A stretch of DNA of 64,000 nt from the NCBI GenBank assembly GCA_036571765.1, contig BROE01000007.1, positions 13,918,209 to 13,982,208 of the forward strand. Reading direction: 5' to 3'. How positions within the stretch are numbered: position 1 is the first letter of the stretch; each line of letters opens with the position of its first letter. This stretch comes from Plecoglossus altivelis (taxonomy: Eukaryota; Chordata; Actinopteri; Osmeriformes; Plecoglossidae). The position numbers were made by a program, and so were the translations under genes. A model generated the notes under the pieces. The model worked only from the letters and a program-made list of their open reading frames with translations. It had not been told where the DNA came from and searched no databases. Positions 42,501 through 52,735 of the stretch are shown here, piece after piece.

Positions 42501-45500
42501 TGTGTCTAGCATGAATACAGAGTTAGCAACATCCCTCTGACTGTGTCTAGCATGAATACAGAGTTAGCAACATCCCTCTTACTGTGTCTAGCATGAATAC
42601 AGAGTTAGCAACATCCCTCTTACTGTGTCTAGCATGAATACAGTTAGCAACATCCCTCTCACTGTGTCTAGCATGAATACAGAGTTAGCAACATCCCTTT
42701 CACTGTGTCTAGCATGAATACAGAGTTAGCAACATCCCTCTCACTGTGTCTAGCATGAATACAGAGTTAGCAACATCCCTCTTACTGTGTCTAGCATGAA
42801 TACAGAGTTAGCAACATCCCTCTTACTGTGTCTAGCATGAATACAGAGTTAGCAACATCCCTTTCACTGTGTCTAGCATGAATACAGAGTTAGCAACATC
42901 CCTCTCACTGTGTCTAGCATGAATACAGTTAGCAACATCCCTCTCACTGTGTCTAGCATGAATACAGTTAGCAACATCCCTCTCACTGTGTCTAGCATGA
43001 ATACAGAGTTAGCAACATCCCTCTCACTGTGTCTAGCATGAATACAGTTAGCAACATCCCTCTCACTGTGTCTAGCATGAATACAGTTAGCAACATCCCT
43101 TTCACTGTGTCTAGCATGAATACAGAGTTAGCAACATCTCTCTGACTGTGTCTTGAGCATCTATCTTAAAAGCTGATACAAAACAATCCGAGACAACATC
43201 TGGCACTCAGCACAGGTTTTACCCACAGAACATTATTATTACCACACAGTCGACTCATGCAGCACACTTCAAGAGGAGTGGTTGGTAAATATATAGTGCA
43301 TGAAAGAGTGAACTTCGGAGGTGGTGGAGGGGTGTGTGTGGATGGGGTGGGGTGTGTGGATGGGGTGGGGTGTGTGGGTGGAGTGGGGTGTGTGTGTGCG
43401 TGTGGAAGGGGTGTGTGGGTGTGTGTGTGGATGGTGTGCGTGGGTGTGTGTGTGTGGATGGGGTGTGTGTGGGTGTGTGTGTTGCCCTGAGCGTAGCCTG
43501 AGGGTCACACCTGTGCGCTCGTTGTGGAATGTTGACCCCCCTGGCCTCCCTCCCTCCCTCCCCTGAGCACGAGGGAGGGAGGCTGTGCTGGGAGCTACCA
43601 CACCCGAGATACTAGTGCAGATAACAGCTGGGGTTGGTGATACGATCATGCAGGCCCAGGAACCTCCTGACGGAAGGACAGGGCAGGGGAGGAGGGGGGA
43701 GAAGGGTGAGGACGAGGTGGGGGTGAGAAGGAGGTTGGGGTGAGGATGGGGTGGGGTGAGAATGGGGTGGGGGTGAGAATGGGGTGGGGGTGAGGATGGG
43801 GTGAGGATGAGGTGAGGGTGGGGTGAGGACGAGGTGGGGGTAAGGGTGGGGTGAGGACGGGGTTGGGGAAGGAGGATGGAATGATTGTTCTGAAGGAGGA
43901 CACATCAGAGGAGGAAAGTGTGTTGGGAACTGCTAGGACTAGCTAAAGAATAAAGCATTCCTACTGGAGCGTGACGTGATTCAAACACACTCACCTGCCA
44001 AACCTGACCTACACAGGCACACAAACACCAAGTCCACATTGCTGCTGGTGGGAACTGAGCCAGAGCACTTTGTGACCCGCTTATGTGTGTTCTGCACCTC
44101 TGGAACTCATTTCTGCAGAATGGATTGGCAATGTAGTGTCTGTGGTTGACATTAAAGACATGTTAAAGGATTTTTCAAGCGTTCGAACGTCAGTCAGATC
44201 CCGCCTGACACACAACATTAACTTGTCACCACAAGTGACAGACACAGACACACTTCGCTAGATAAAAGAGCCTGCTTCTGATTGGACGACACCAGCAGCC
44301 TTCCTAAAACGCGGGGCTTGACGACCAGGCGATCCAAACAAACACCGCTGCTTAGCAACAGAGGAGCCTGGATGAAGAGGGTCATCTACACTACCATCGG
44401 GTCAGTTTCCACCCCATGCCTCTGTCCGACTTTAATGGGGCCCCCTTCCTCCCCCCTGCCTCCCCCTGCCTCCCCCCTGCCTGGGAGGGCAGGGAGAGCG
44501 GCCTCTTAACATGTGCCCACGGGGACCACGGTGTTACCTCCAGCACTGGTCCAAAGGTTAAACAATCGGAAACATGTGCAGTACATAAATATCGTCCTGC
44601 TGATGAGGATCAGAGAGGAGGAAACGGCTTTTTACGGAGGGGAAGGGGGAGGGGGAGGAGTTAGCGGCACAGGATGTGACCTCACGCTGCAAGCTGGTGT
44701 CTATGCACCTCTGTGGAGGTGGTCTGATGGAGGGGGGGGCTATCATAGATCCCAGCCCAGGGCTTTTATACACGGGGTCAGCGTACGAACCTGGGGGCTC
44801 ACTGACTGACTGGCTGACTGACTGGCTGACTGACTCACTGACTGACTGGCTCACTGACTGACTGGCTGACTCACTGACTGACTGACTGACTGACTCACTG
44901 ACTGACTGACTGGCTCACTGACTGACTCACTGACTGACTGACTCACTGACTGACTGACTGGCTCACTGACTGACTGGCTGACTCACTGACTGGCTGGCTG
45001 GCTGGCTGACTCACTGACTGGCTGGCTGACTGACTGACTGACTGGCTGACTGACTGGCTGACTCACTGACTGGCTGGCTGAGTCACTGAGTGGCTGACTC
45101 ACTGCCTGACTGACTTGCTGACTGACTCATCGACTGACTGACTGACTGGCTGGCTGGCTGACTGACAGGAAGTGGAATGACACGACAGGAACAGGAGATG
45201 AGTTACTTCCTGCTGCAGAGTGAGGCCGGTGAGAGGAGCAGTGGCCACAGTGGCAGGAGAGAGCTCTGTCGAGTCTCTCTGGTGATATGATCTGAGGAAG
45301 ACTTGCTGCTAGGGAGGGGGGGGGTTCAGCAGGGTTTTTTTCCGGCTGAAAAAGGTCAAGACAACAAACAAGAGGTTTTTTCTTCTTCATCGTATTGAAT
45401 CGTGTCCAGCTTTTTCAAAGAGAACAGCGACTGTGCCCTCCTGTGGATAATAAACATGAGAGCGTTCAGTCCTGTTCTGTTTACTTCCTAATGAGAAACA

Positions 45501-48500
45501 AAGATCTGATCTTCTGGGATTTGAACGCTTCAAACAATACGGTTTTAAAAAAGCCCTCAACGTAATTCAAACCATTTGTGTGTGCGAGAGAGGGGGGGGG
45601 AGATGAGAGGTTTTTGTTTGGATAAATCGTCCATATGAAACGCAAGATGATGTCTAATCTGTTATCTGTTGATGTGGCGAAAGGTGGCCTCCTGCCAGAC
45701 GAAAACCACAGCTGAGATCTTTTAGGAAGCTTGTCACAAACCCTGGTTCTTTTACAGGCGTCCATGTGGTCTGCCACGTTGGTCGTTGCCCTGCAGAAGA
45801 GCGACAGGGTTTTCGTTTCGCCTTGAAGGAATGACTCGACAGGCTACAGTAGGCCCTGTGAATCTCGTTTTTTTTTGTGCCCTTTATAAAGCAATGTCAC
45901 AGGGCTTCACATAATATAGAACTGCTCCTCAACCAACCTAAACCCTCCAGGAAGACAAAGGAAAACTCCACCAAAAACTCACTAGAGGAGGGAAAAAAGA
46001 GAGGAACCTTGAGAGGAGCAGCTCAGTGAGGGACTCACCCTAACCCTCACCCAAGCCCTAACTTAAACCTTGACCTTAACACTAACCCTAACACTAATAC
46101 TAACCCTAACACTAACCCTAACACTAACACTAACCCTAACACTAATACTAACCCTAACACTAACCCTAATACTAACACTAACCCTAACACTAATACTAAC
46201 ACTAATACTAACCCTACCCTAATACTAACATAAACTAAATACTAACCCTAACACTATACTAACCCTAACACTAATGCTAACCCTAACACTAATCCTAACC
46301 CTATACTAACCCTAACACTAATACTAACCCTAACACTAATACTAACACTAATACTAACCCTACCACTAACACGAATTGCGAACCCTAACCCAAATCCTAA
46401 TCCTAACCCTAACAACTAATACTAACCCTAACCCTAATTACTAACCCTAACACTTTATACTACCCTACACTTAATACTAACCCTAACACTAACCCTAATA
46501 CTAACCTAACACTAACCCTAACACTAATACTAACCCTAACACTAATACTAACCCTAACACTAACCCTAACACTAATACTAACACTAATACTAACCCTAAC
46601 ACTAATACTAACCCTAACACTAACCCTAACACTAATGCTAACCCTAACACTAATACTAACCCTATACTAACCCTAACACTAATACTAACCCTAACACTAA
46701 CCCTAACACTAATACTAACCCTAACACTAACACTAATACTAACCCTAACACTAACCCTAATACTAACCCTAACCCTAACACTAATACTAACCCTAACACT
46801 AATACTAACCCTAACACTAACCCTAACCCTAATACTAACCCTATTCATCGCTCCCCCCAGAACACATCGAGTTCCATACGTTGGACTTGGAGGTCTGACC
46901 TCCACATTCTCTGATGTCAGTCGACTGAAGGAGCCAATCAGACAGGAGAATAAGGGTCTGGAAAACATGACAGCATTGCCTGGACTGTGGGAATCCTCCC
47001 TGGTAGACAAAGGGCAGTCGTCCAACGCTATGTATAAGGGGAAGGGTGATAAGGAGGTGTTCTAGAAGGGGAAGGTGTTACAGAAGATGGTGTTCTAGAA
47101 GATGGTGTAACAGAAGACGGTGTTCTAGAAGGGGAAGGTGTTACAGAAGATGGTGTTCTAGAAGATGGTGTAACAGAAGACGGTGTTCTAGAAGGGGAAG
47201 GGTGATGATGAGGTGTTCTAGGAGGGGAAGGGTGATAAGGAGGGGGGGGTTAGGGATGGGTGATAGGAGGGGGTAAGGAATGGGTGATAATGAGGAGGGT
47301 AAGGGAGGGTATTAAGGGGGGGGTTAGAGATGGGTGATAAAGGAGGGTTAGGATGGGTAATAAGGAGGGGGGGTTAGGGATGGTAATAAGAATAGGGGGG
47401 GTTAGGATGGTGATAGGAAGGGGGGTTAGGGATGGGGGATAAGGAGGGGGGGGTTAGGATGCGTTGCATAGAGGAGGGTTTTATGATGGTCCACTGAACT
47501 ACAAGGGAAGAAGCCAGGAGTTCTGCAAGGTATCAATCGGTTGGTTTTGAAACTTCTGCGAGTCGCTCTAGCAACAAGATAACATCCTGTGCTTCGCTCT
47601 CTTACCCCCCCCGTCCTCCTACCCCCCGTCCCCCCCCGTCCCCCGCGGTGACAGAAATACACAGGCCTCAGCACTAGCAGGGCACGGCCGTTATTGATCC
47701 GCTCCCAGCGCAATATCTCCTCTTACATCCATAATTATTGTCCTTCAGAAGGACTCCTCCGTGAGAGCCCAATATGACCCATCTGTCTGGTTAGCTGGCT
47801 GCCTGGATTTCTGTCCATCAAGCCAGCTTGTTAAAGGTGCTCTCCACTGTGCCGTGCCGAGCGAAACGCCTTCTCTTTTAACCCCGGCAATTTTTAATAT
47901 TTCATGGTTCAATCCAGAGGTTCAGAGGCAGCTGGCCTGAGGCCGGCAGGATTACAGTGGTTAGCTGGACTCCTCTGGAGAAGCTAGGTTGGCAGCAGAA
48001 GTGGCAGTTTCCCCAGCAGACACACCAGGACAGGAAAGAGCTACTCTACTGGAACCATGAACTAGGATTCCTCCTTGCTCACGGACAACTCTCTCCTAAA
48101 GGCTTAAAAGGAAATCAAAGCACTGAGAAGCACAATATATTTGAGGAAAACATGGAGGCAGTTGTTCTACATTAGGGGATACGTCCACACTCGTCCCTGA
48201 TTGAAGCAGCGACAGTGTTTTGGAGAGAGATTGATATTGTATTTGTTGTGATATACTAAGATACTTAGCGTCTATCACTGACATGTTTTGTTTTTGTTTT
48301 ACCACGGTGTCATTTTTCCCCCAGTTTTCGCAAGCTCCTATGGTGTTTAGCAATATGTCAACTGTCACTTTTTTATTGTATTTTTATTTTTTTATTTTTT
48401 TACAATGGCTTTCTATAAAAAGCATTTTTAGAAATGCTTTGCCGACGACAATCTTGCGAAATCCGATCAACAAATTCAACAACGAGACCAAACGCATCTT

Positions 48501-50734
48501 TGTAAACTTTCCGTTTCCTCGAACGTAGGGCTGACCATGAGTGGCAGTTAAAGTGTGGTACACGACGGGCTGATAGCCACTGTGTGGGTTTATGTGGACA
48601 CCAAGGATACTCCATGTAATGTACCATTCAATGACAAACAAGGCAGCTATTCACATTTAGCTCTTCAGCTGGGCTGATAGACGCCCGTAGTGACTCATCG
48701 CAGCGGGAGGTGACCGTTCTCTGACGGTGAAGGTCGGTTCAGTGTGTTTCTGCACTGACAGCGAGAGCGCGTGACTCAGAGGGCGCGTTCAATTAGACGC
48801 GGGCGCCGACCACGAGAGCTGAACACGTATCTAGTACTTGGTGTCTTCTTCTCCTTGGCTGACACCGTTTCTGATAGTTCTGTTTGCTCGAGGGGNGCAG
48901 GGTGGGTGAGGAGGGGAGGGAGCAGGGTGGGTGAGGAGGGGAGGGAGCAGGGTGGGTGAGGAGAAGACATTAGCTTTTGCTTCTGGCATATTCTCTGGAC
49001 CAGGGGGAGTATGTCTCTGTGATCCTGAGTATCATTGGCTTGTTATGAAAACACTGTGGGCTAAGACTGATCCATCACTAAAGCTGGGGTGTCTGTGTGT
49101 GTCTCTCTGTGTGTGTGTGTGTGTTTGTCTGTGTGTGTCTGTGTCTGTGTGTCTATGTGTGTGTGTCTGTGTGTGTGTGTTTGTCTGTGTGTGTCTGTGT
49201 GTGTGTCTATGTGTGTGTCTGTGTGTGTGTCTGTGTGTGTTTGTGTCTGTGTGTGCGTGTCTGTGAGTTTGAGTCCATGTGTGTGTGTGTTTGTGTCTAT
49301 GTGTGTGTCTCTGTGAGTCTGTGTATGTCTCCCTGTGTGTGTGTGTCTCCGTGTGTGTGTGTGTCTGTGTGTCCGTGTCCGTATGTGTGTCTCCGTGTGT
49401 GTGTGTCTGTGTGTCCGTGTCCGTGTGTGTGTCTCCGTGTGTGTCTGTGTGTGTGTGTCCGTGTGTGTGTCTCCGTGTGTGTCGCCCTGTGTGTCTCCGT
49501 GTGTGTGTCTCCGTGTGTCTCCGTGTGTGTGTCTCCGTGTGTGTGTGTGTCTGTGTGTGTCCGTCCGTGTGTGTGTCTCTGTGTGTGTCGCCCTGTGTGT
49601 CTCCGTGTGTGTGTGTCTCCGTGTGTCTGTGTGTGTGTGTCTCCGTGTGTGTCTGTGTCTCCGTGTGTGTGTGTTAAGGGGAGTACTAGAGGCCCCAGAG
49701 TGTGACTGATCCATCCCTGTTGCCTGTCACTCACCATGCCTGCAGCATGATGACCAGGCCTGTCTGGCTTAAACATGGTGGGAGGTCTGACCACTATATG
49801 AACAGCCACTCCCCCACACTCCACACACCCAGCCCACGCAGAGCCAGGCCAGGAGCAGTCACACGCTGGACAGGAAACAGCAGCACAGACCCATGACAAC
49901 TTCCTGTTCCCCTTCCTCTCCTACCTCTTGGAAGGGATTTCATTTCCTGGTGTTTACCATGCTGGCCTTCGACTGAGAGGCCCAACCAAGACTTGATTAT
50001 AGGGCACAGGCCTGGACAGGGTCTTGCAAACGACAGTGCAGTCCCTTCCCAAACACACACTAGAGAGTAATTATCAGAGTCATTAAACGATAATGACTGG
50101 AAGGTGTGTACGCAAACAGTTTCAGTACCACCCACCAGAAAGTACAGACGATTTTGCAAAATGTACGGTGAGTTCAGCGTGACGCTGAATCATTCCTCAC
50201 AGCAATTAGGCAGCGGGAGACAAACAGAGAGCGAGGGGGGAGAGANGGGACATGGGGGGAGGACATGAGGGGGGGAGGACATGGGGGAGGACATGGGGGG
50301 GACATGGGGGGAGGACATGAGGGGGGGGGAGGACATAGGGGGGAGGACATGAGGGGGGAGGACATAGGGGGGAGGACATGAGGGGGGAGGACATAGGGGG
50401 GAGGACATAGGACATAGAGGGGAGGACATGAGGGGGAGGAGAGGAGTCAGACTGCGTTGAAGACCGTCCAGTTGGCCTCCCAGGGCCATGTACTGAAACA
50501 AGGTTAATGCCTCTTGATCCTCCTGCTCTGTCCAGACAGCCACACACTGGACTGTAAAAAGGAGGTATGTTACCACTGCTATGCTAATCTGTCTCTCATA
50601 TCTCTTTGTTTTAGCCAGACTGGATATTTTCCCCGAGCTACTGTGAGAAGCACATCTCCACTCCTCTATGGGTGAGCTGTCAAGAGGGAAATATCTTCAC
50701 TATGACTTTTCTTTTTTTTGTAATCCTTTTTCTC

Positions 50735-50766
<32 letters not shown>

Positions 50767-52735
50767 CATGTAGCAAGCACACCCAAACACCCCGTCTAGC
50801 CTCAGGGATGTTTAGTGAACTTGCCGTCACCCACACGCACTGCCAAGGGAGGGCATGAGCTTCCACTGTCCCGCACACGTCACGCCGCCCAGAAACAGCC
50901 ACAGGCCTTGCCACTGAGATAAGGCTTCCTAGCAGTCCCTCAAACAAACAAAGCTGGATGACGAATGTGGCAATGGTTTGGAGAGCAAGTCGCCTTGCAC
51001 TCTCTCTCTCTCTCTCCCTCCCTCTCTCCCTCTTTCTCTCTCTCCCTCTTTCTCTCTCTCGCTCCCTCTCTCTCTCCCCTTTTCTCTCTCTCTCCCTTTT
51101 TCTCTCTCTTCCTCTCTCTCCCTCTTCCTCTCTCTCCCTCCCTCTCTCTCCCTCTTTCTCTCTCTCTCCCCCTTTCTCTCCCTCCCTTTCCCTCTCTCTC
51201 TCTCTCTCTCTCCCCTCTCCCTCTCTATCCCTCTCTCCCTCCCTCCCTCTTTCTGTCTCTCTCCCTCTCTCTCCCTCTCTCTCTCTCTGACTTTTCTGCA
51301 CATGCGAGTGCACTCGCACACACACACACCCCCAACACACTCCAGCCTGTCCTGGAAAAATCCAGAAATCCCCCATGCACCTCACACACTGCATGCAGAT
51401 GGAGAGAACAGGGCTCCGGGCCAAAATGCCTGAGGGGGTTTTCATGACAATAACCTTCTGTGGAGCTGCGTCTCTCTCACCACCTAGATCACTGGGCGGC
51501 CAAGGGGACGGATGTGAAAATAAGACAGATAAACGGCACAAAATATCAGGTGAGGAACGTTCAGAAGGTACAGAGGAAGACTGAATCTGTGTCATTCTCC
51601 CCCTATGGCCCCCGGAGCAGGCAGGCAAAAGGCTCTTTAAGAACAGCTTGAACACAGAAATGATGATGGTCGCTCTCGTCTGGCTGAGAGCTGCATTAAT
51701 ATGGAGCCGTATGCCGTTTCCAACTTGTGTTAAATGGCTAGCCTATTGAGTATTCAATTACAAGGGTGGCCTGTCGATTTAGAAGAGCGGGGCCGCGGGC
51801 CACATTAATAAGCCCCCTCTGAGTGTGGAGGGACAGGGAAGACTGGACAGCACTGGGAGGCAGGCTGCGCTCCTGCTGGAGAAGAACCATGTCAGGTCAA
51901 TGGCAGAGGAGAGGGGGAAGGATGGAGAGGGTAAGAGAGGTGGGGAGAGGAGGAGAGGAAGGGGAGAGGGATGGAGGGGGCGAGTGGAGGAGAGGGGGTG
52001 GAGAGGTGAGAAGAGGGAGAGGGAGGAGGAAAAGAGGCATGGAGGGGAGGATGGAGAGGGGTGAGAGAGGTGTGAGGAGGGAAGGAGGAGGTGGAGAGGC
52101 ATGGAGAGGGGGAGGATGGAGAGGGTGAGAGGTGGAGAGAGGGAGAGGAGGGAGAGGCTATGGAGAAGGGGAGGATGGAGAGGAGAAAGAGATGTGGGGA
52201 GAGGGAAGGGCATGAAGAGGGGAAGGATGTACAGGGTGAGAGAGTGGGGAGAGGGACGAGGAGGAGGGGACGAGGCATGGGAGGGAAGGATGGACCAGGG
52301 TGAGAGGTGGGAGAGGGGAGAGGCAGGAGAGGGGAAGGATGGAGAGGGGGTGAGAGAGGTGGGGAGAGGGAGGGTGTGAGAGGACAGGGGAGAGAGGAGG
52401 GGCCAGGGGGGGGGAGGGGGTAGATGGATGGAAGAACAGAGAGAGGGGAGGGAGACAAAAAGAGAACACACACAGGCAACCAACCCCTCTTCTAATACAA
52501 GGCGTTTTGAACTGTGAACTACCCAGCATGCACCATTCCTAGAAGTCTTGACAGTCTAACTCACCGTTTCGTTCCCAAACAAGATGTCGACGTACGGCAT
52601 GACCTTCATCATGGGCTCCTTGAAGAACTGGCTGATGAAAGGAGCGGAGAGGTTTAGGCCGAAGATTTTGTTGTTTTCGGAGGCGTGTTTCGCCACCTTT
52701 AGGATGGCGTCCGGGGACACGGTTAGAAAGAACCC
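23148..52735 (-). CDS. adk: ADK (adenosine kinase), four internal exons
   Basis: ADK phosphorylates adenosine to AMP using ATP (PfkB/ribokinase family; cytosolic and nuclear isoforms known). Exons 52735-52565, 35723-35688, 31611-31497 and 23234-23148 join with consistent phases into one frame of about 136 residues. It matches the middle-to-C-terminal part of vertebrate ADK: GFFLTVSPDA...ILFGNET / EAATFAKEQGFE / TDDIAEVARL...VATV / GEKVTMFPVLDIDQ...DTNGAGDAFVGG. N-terminal exons (adenosine-binding part) would lie right of 52735 and are not in the window. The C-terminal exon, expected left of 23148, was not found. Exons 4-17 kb apart agree with the very long introns known for this gene. It is upstream of and parallel to KAT6B, as in human. 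Confidence 0.94.
23931..24190. repeat. Polypurine tract (G/GGA-rich)
   Basis: A G run at 23932-23947, then GGAGGTGGAGAAGGAGG-like sequence; nearly all purine on the + strand. Confidence 0.85.
25528..25970. repeat. Polypyrimidine tract, about 18-bp CTCCTTCTCTCCCACCTC units
   Basis: About 440 bases of C and T only. On the minus strand it reads as Glu/Arg/Gly-rich ORFs (GEKEEVGEKE), which are artefacts of the repeat and not the KAT6B acidic region. Confidence 0.92.
27669..28050. repeat. 42-bp minisatellite with GGCA expansions
   Basis: About eight copies of a roughly 42-bp unit containing CAGGCCTAAACATTATCTAG and TCCTGATCA. Between copies the CAGGCAGG/GGCGGGCGG tetranucleotide has expanded (27958-28022). 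Confidence 0.9.
28549..28655. repeat. (CA)n microsatellite with CG core
   Basis: Pure CA run 28559-28603, then alternating CACACACGCGCGCGCGCAC (about 28610-28653), a continuous purine-pyrimidine alternation. Confidence 0.93.
29286..30024. repeat. 39-bp minisatellite, about 19 copies
   Basis: Unit of 39 bp (13 codons) containing CTGTACAGTGGAGGTAGCAG and GTTTAGAGGCAGGG. Variants differ by single bases; one extra 12-bp GTGGAGGTAGCA insertion occurs near 29843-29866. Since the unit is 3n, ORFs run through it in two + frames (CTVEVAGLEAGSG; LYSGGSRFRGRVW) and one minus frame (SKPATSTVQPDPA). They lie in an ADK intron and are judged noncoding. Confidence 0.95.
30205..30277. repeat. CA-rich tract
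   Basis: ACACACACTCACACACCC-type degenerate dinucleotide repeat. Confidence 0.85.
30459..30852. repeat. (GA)n-rich polypurine tract
   Basis: GAGAGAGA runs with longer units such as GTGTGGGAGAGAGC and AAGATAGAGGGAGC recurring four to five times. Confidence 0.92.
31351..31475. repeat. GT-rich tract next to ADK exon
   Basis: GTGTGTGT with GGGG interruptions. On the ADK transcript this is a CA/C-rich stretch starting about 20 bases after the GTACGG donor of the TDDIAEVA exon. Confidence 0.9.
31497..31611 (-). CDS. adk: ADK exon encoding TDDIAEVARL...KEDTVATV
   Basis: 38 codons plus one base: TDDIAEVARLAQNLPKVN, then KKRQRVVVFTQGKEDTVATV. RQRVVVFTQGKDDT is a conserved ADK strand-loop. Acceptor TTTCCGCAG|ACGGAT; donor CGTTG|GTACGG, a non-consensus donor (GTACGG rather than GTAAGT). 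A CA-rich repeat on the transcript strand starts about 20-40 bases beyond it. Confidence 0.96.
32925..32936 (-). CDS. Candidate 12-nt ADK microexon (DLDQ)
   Basis: On the ADK strand, a pyrimidine-rich stretch (TTTGTTTTTCTACATTGTG) runs into CCCGTAG, followed by GACTTGGATCAG and a perfect donor GTAAGT. It sits between the 36-nt exon and the TDDIAEVA exon, both phase 0, so inclusion would add Asp-Leu-Asp-Gln in frame after QGFE. The vertebrate ADK I remember goes directly from GFE to T(K/D)DI, so this would be an optional insertion. Splice-site quality is all that supports it. Confidence 0.35.
33864..34842. other. Assembly gap (979 N)
   Basis: Run of N flanked by C-rich low-complexity sequence on both sides, suggesting an unsequenced C/T-rich repeat. 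Confidence 0.99.
35688..35723 (-). CDS. adk: ADK 36-nt exon encoding EAATFAKEQGFE
   Basis: A 12-codon exon, too small for simple ORF detection, reading EAATFAKEQGFE. This matches the vertebrate EAATFAREQGFE at exactly the expected place after FGNET. Acceptor GCCTTTCAG|GAGGCG and donor TTTGAG|GTGAGT are strong and both phase 0. The first Glu completes NxxE. Confidence 0.95.
36101..36415. repeat. Polypurine GGGGA-rich tract
   Basis: GGAGGAGGGGG units with some CG; it produces Arg/Gly- and Pro-rich artefact ORFs. Confidence 0.85.
37464..37690. repeat. Polypyrimidine C/T tract
   Basis: CTCTCTCCCC and CCCTCCCTCC runs, about 225 bases. Confidence 0.88.
38446..38940. repeat. G/GT-rich degenerate repeat
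   Basis: GTGTGGGGGTGGG and GAGGCAGTGTGGGGG units, including about four GGCAGTGTGAGG-type copies at 38690-38735. Confidence 0.8.
39121..39430. repeat. Degenerate GT repeat
   Basis: GTGTGTG stretches broken by frequent single-base changes; many look like sequencing error. Confidence 0.7.
41421..43154. repeat. 39/41-bp VNTR, about 43 copies
   Basis: Units contain AGCATGAATACAG, optional AG, then TTAGCAACATCCCTCT and ACTGTGTCT. Copies are 39 bp without and 41 bp with the extra AG; a second variable site reads CTGAC, CTCAC, CTTAC or TTCAC. Variants occur in runs, suggesting repeated local duplication. The array spans about 1.7 kb of the large ADK intron. Confidence 0.96.
43320..43485. repeat. 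GT/GGATGGGGTG repeat
   Basis: GTGTGTGGATGGGGTGGG units repeated with variation. Confidence 0.85.
43677..43875. repeat. G-rich repeat (GGGTGAGGATGGGGT)
   Basis: About a dozen 13-16 bp G-rich units such as GGTGGGGTGAGAATGG; quadruplex-capable on the + strand. Confidence 0.87.
44797..45167. repeat. Tetranucleotide array (CTGA/CTGG/CTCA)n
   Basis: About 370 bases in 4-bp register: CTGACTGACTGGCTGACTCA. It produces Ser/Val/Gln (minus) and Leu/Thr/Asp (plus) artefact ORFs. Confidence 0.94.
45877..46035. mobile_element. Fragment of a dispersed teleost repeat
   Basis: The order TTTATAAAGCAATGTCACAG, then GGAAGACAAAGGAAAACTCC, then GAGGAACCTTGAGAGGAGC resembles a repeat I know to be interspersed in teleost genomes (aggAAAActcc ... 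agGAAcCTtgagAGGA). The class and ends cannot be set by eye; it abuts the telomere-like array. Confidence 0.5.
46036..46844. repeat. Telomere-like hexamer array (CCCTAA/CACTAA/TACTAA)
   Basis: About 800 bases of six-base units in which vertebrate telomere CCCTAA alternates with CACTAA and TACTAA. On the minus strand this is TTAGGG/TTAGTG/TTAGTA. Occasional frame slips (CCTATACTAA) break the register. Long Val/Ser/Leu ORFs here are artefacts. Confidence 0.93.
47046..47465. repeat. Two adjacent G-rich minisatellites
   Basis: 47046-47215 repeats GGTGTTCTAGAAGATGGTG / GTAACAGAAGAC units. 47215-47465 repeats a roughly 22-28 bp unit with GGGGGGTTAGGGATGGGTGA and TAAGGA. Confidence 0.88.
48893..48961. 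repeat. Short G-rich tandem repeat
   Basis: About three copies of GCAGGGTGGGTGAGGAGGGG-like units, with an N at 48896 at the start. Confidence 0.85.
49086..49676. repeat. GT-rich compound microsatellite
   Basis: TGTGTGTCTG and TGTGTGTCTCCG units for about 590 bases. The Cys/Val-rich and Thr/His-rich ORFs in all frames are artefacts. Confidence 0.94.
50238..50448. repeat. GGGGGGAGGACATGA repeat
   Basis: About 13 units of 12-17 bp ending GGACAT(A/G), with variable G-run length; N at 50246. Confidence 0.9.
50740..51290. repeat. CT-rich tracts flanking 230 bp of unique sequence
   Basis: (CT)n at 50740-50766 and a long CTCTCTCTCCCTC tract at 51000-51290. They produce artefact Ser/Leu and Arg/Glu ORFs. 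Confidence 0.9.
51900..52440. repeat. Polypurine GGAGAGGG minisatellite-like tract
   Basis: About 540 bases with a recurring 25-35 bp unit (GGAGAGGCATGGAGAGGGGG and related). It lies about 125 bases beyond the donor of the ADK GFFLTVSP exon (CT-rich on the transcript). Confidence 0.88.
52565..52735 (-). CDS. adk: ADK exon encoding GFFLTVSP...LFGNET
   Basis: 57 codons, phase 0 at both ends: GFFLTVSPDAILKVAKHASE, NNKIFGLNLSAPFISQFFKE, PMMKVMPYVDILFGNET. FGLNLSAPFI and MPYVDILFGNE are ADK signatures. Acceptor TTTCTCAG|GGGTTC; donor GAAACG|GTGAGT. The exon supplies the first three residues (N-E-T) of the family NxxE motif; the Glu comes from the next exon, 16.8 kb away. Confidence 0.96.

Larger units (their letters stand above)
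35724..52564. other. Large ADK intron (16.8 kb), repeat-dominated
   Basis: Contains the repeats listed between 36101 and 52440, one dispersed repeat (45877-46035), and stretches of ragged GT/G-rich sequence (36540-37300, 38440-39440) that look poorly polished. I see no conserved peptide on either strand. Confidence 0.75.

Noticed and set aside
41421..43154. Regularly spaced repeats suggesting a CRISPR-like array
   Set aside because: Units are directly adjacent with no unique spacers; a eukaryotic VNTR.
47957..48175. 72-codon + strand ORF of normal composition in the large ADK intron
   Set aside because: No recognisable family motif and no exon boundaries; kept as noncoding for lack of support.
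49061..49899. Cys/Val-rich and Thr/His-rich ORFs of 120-217 codons
   Set aside because: Translation of a GT microsatellite in every frame.
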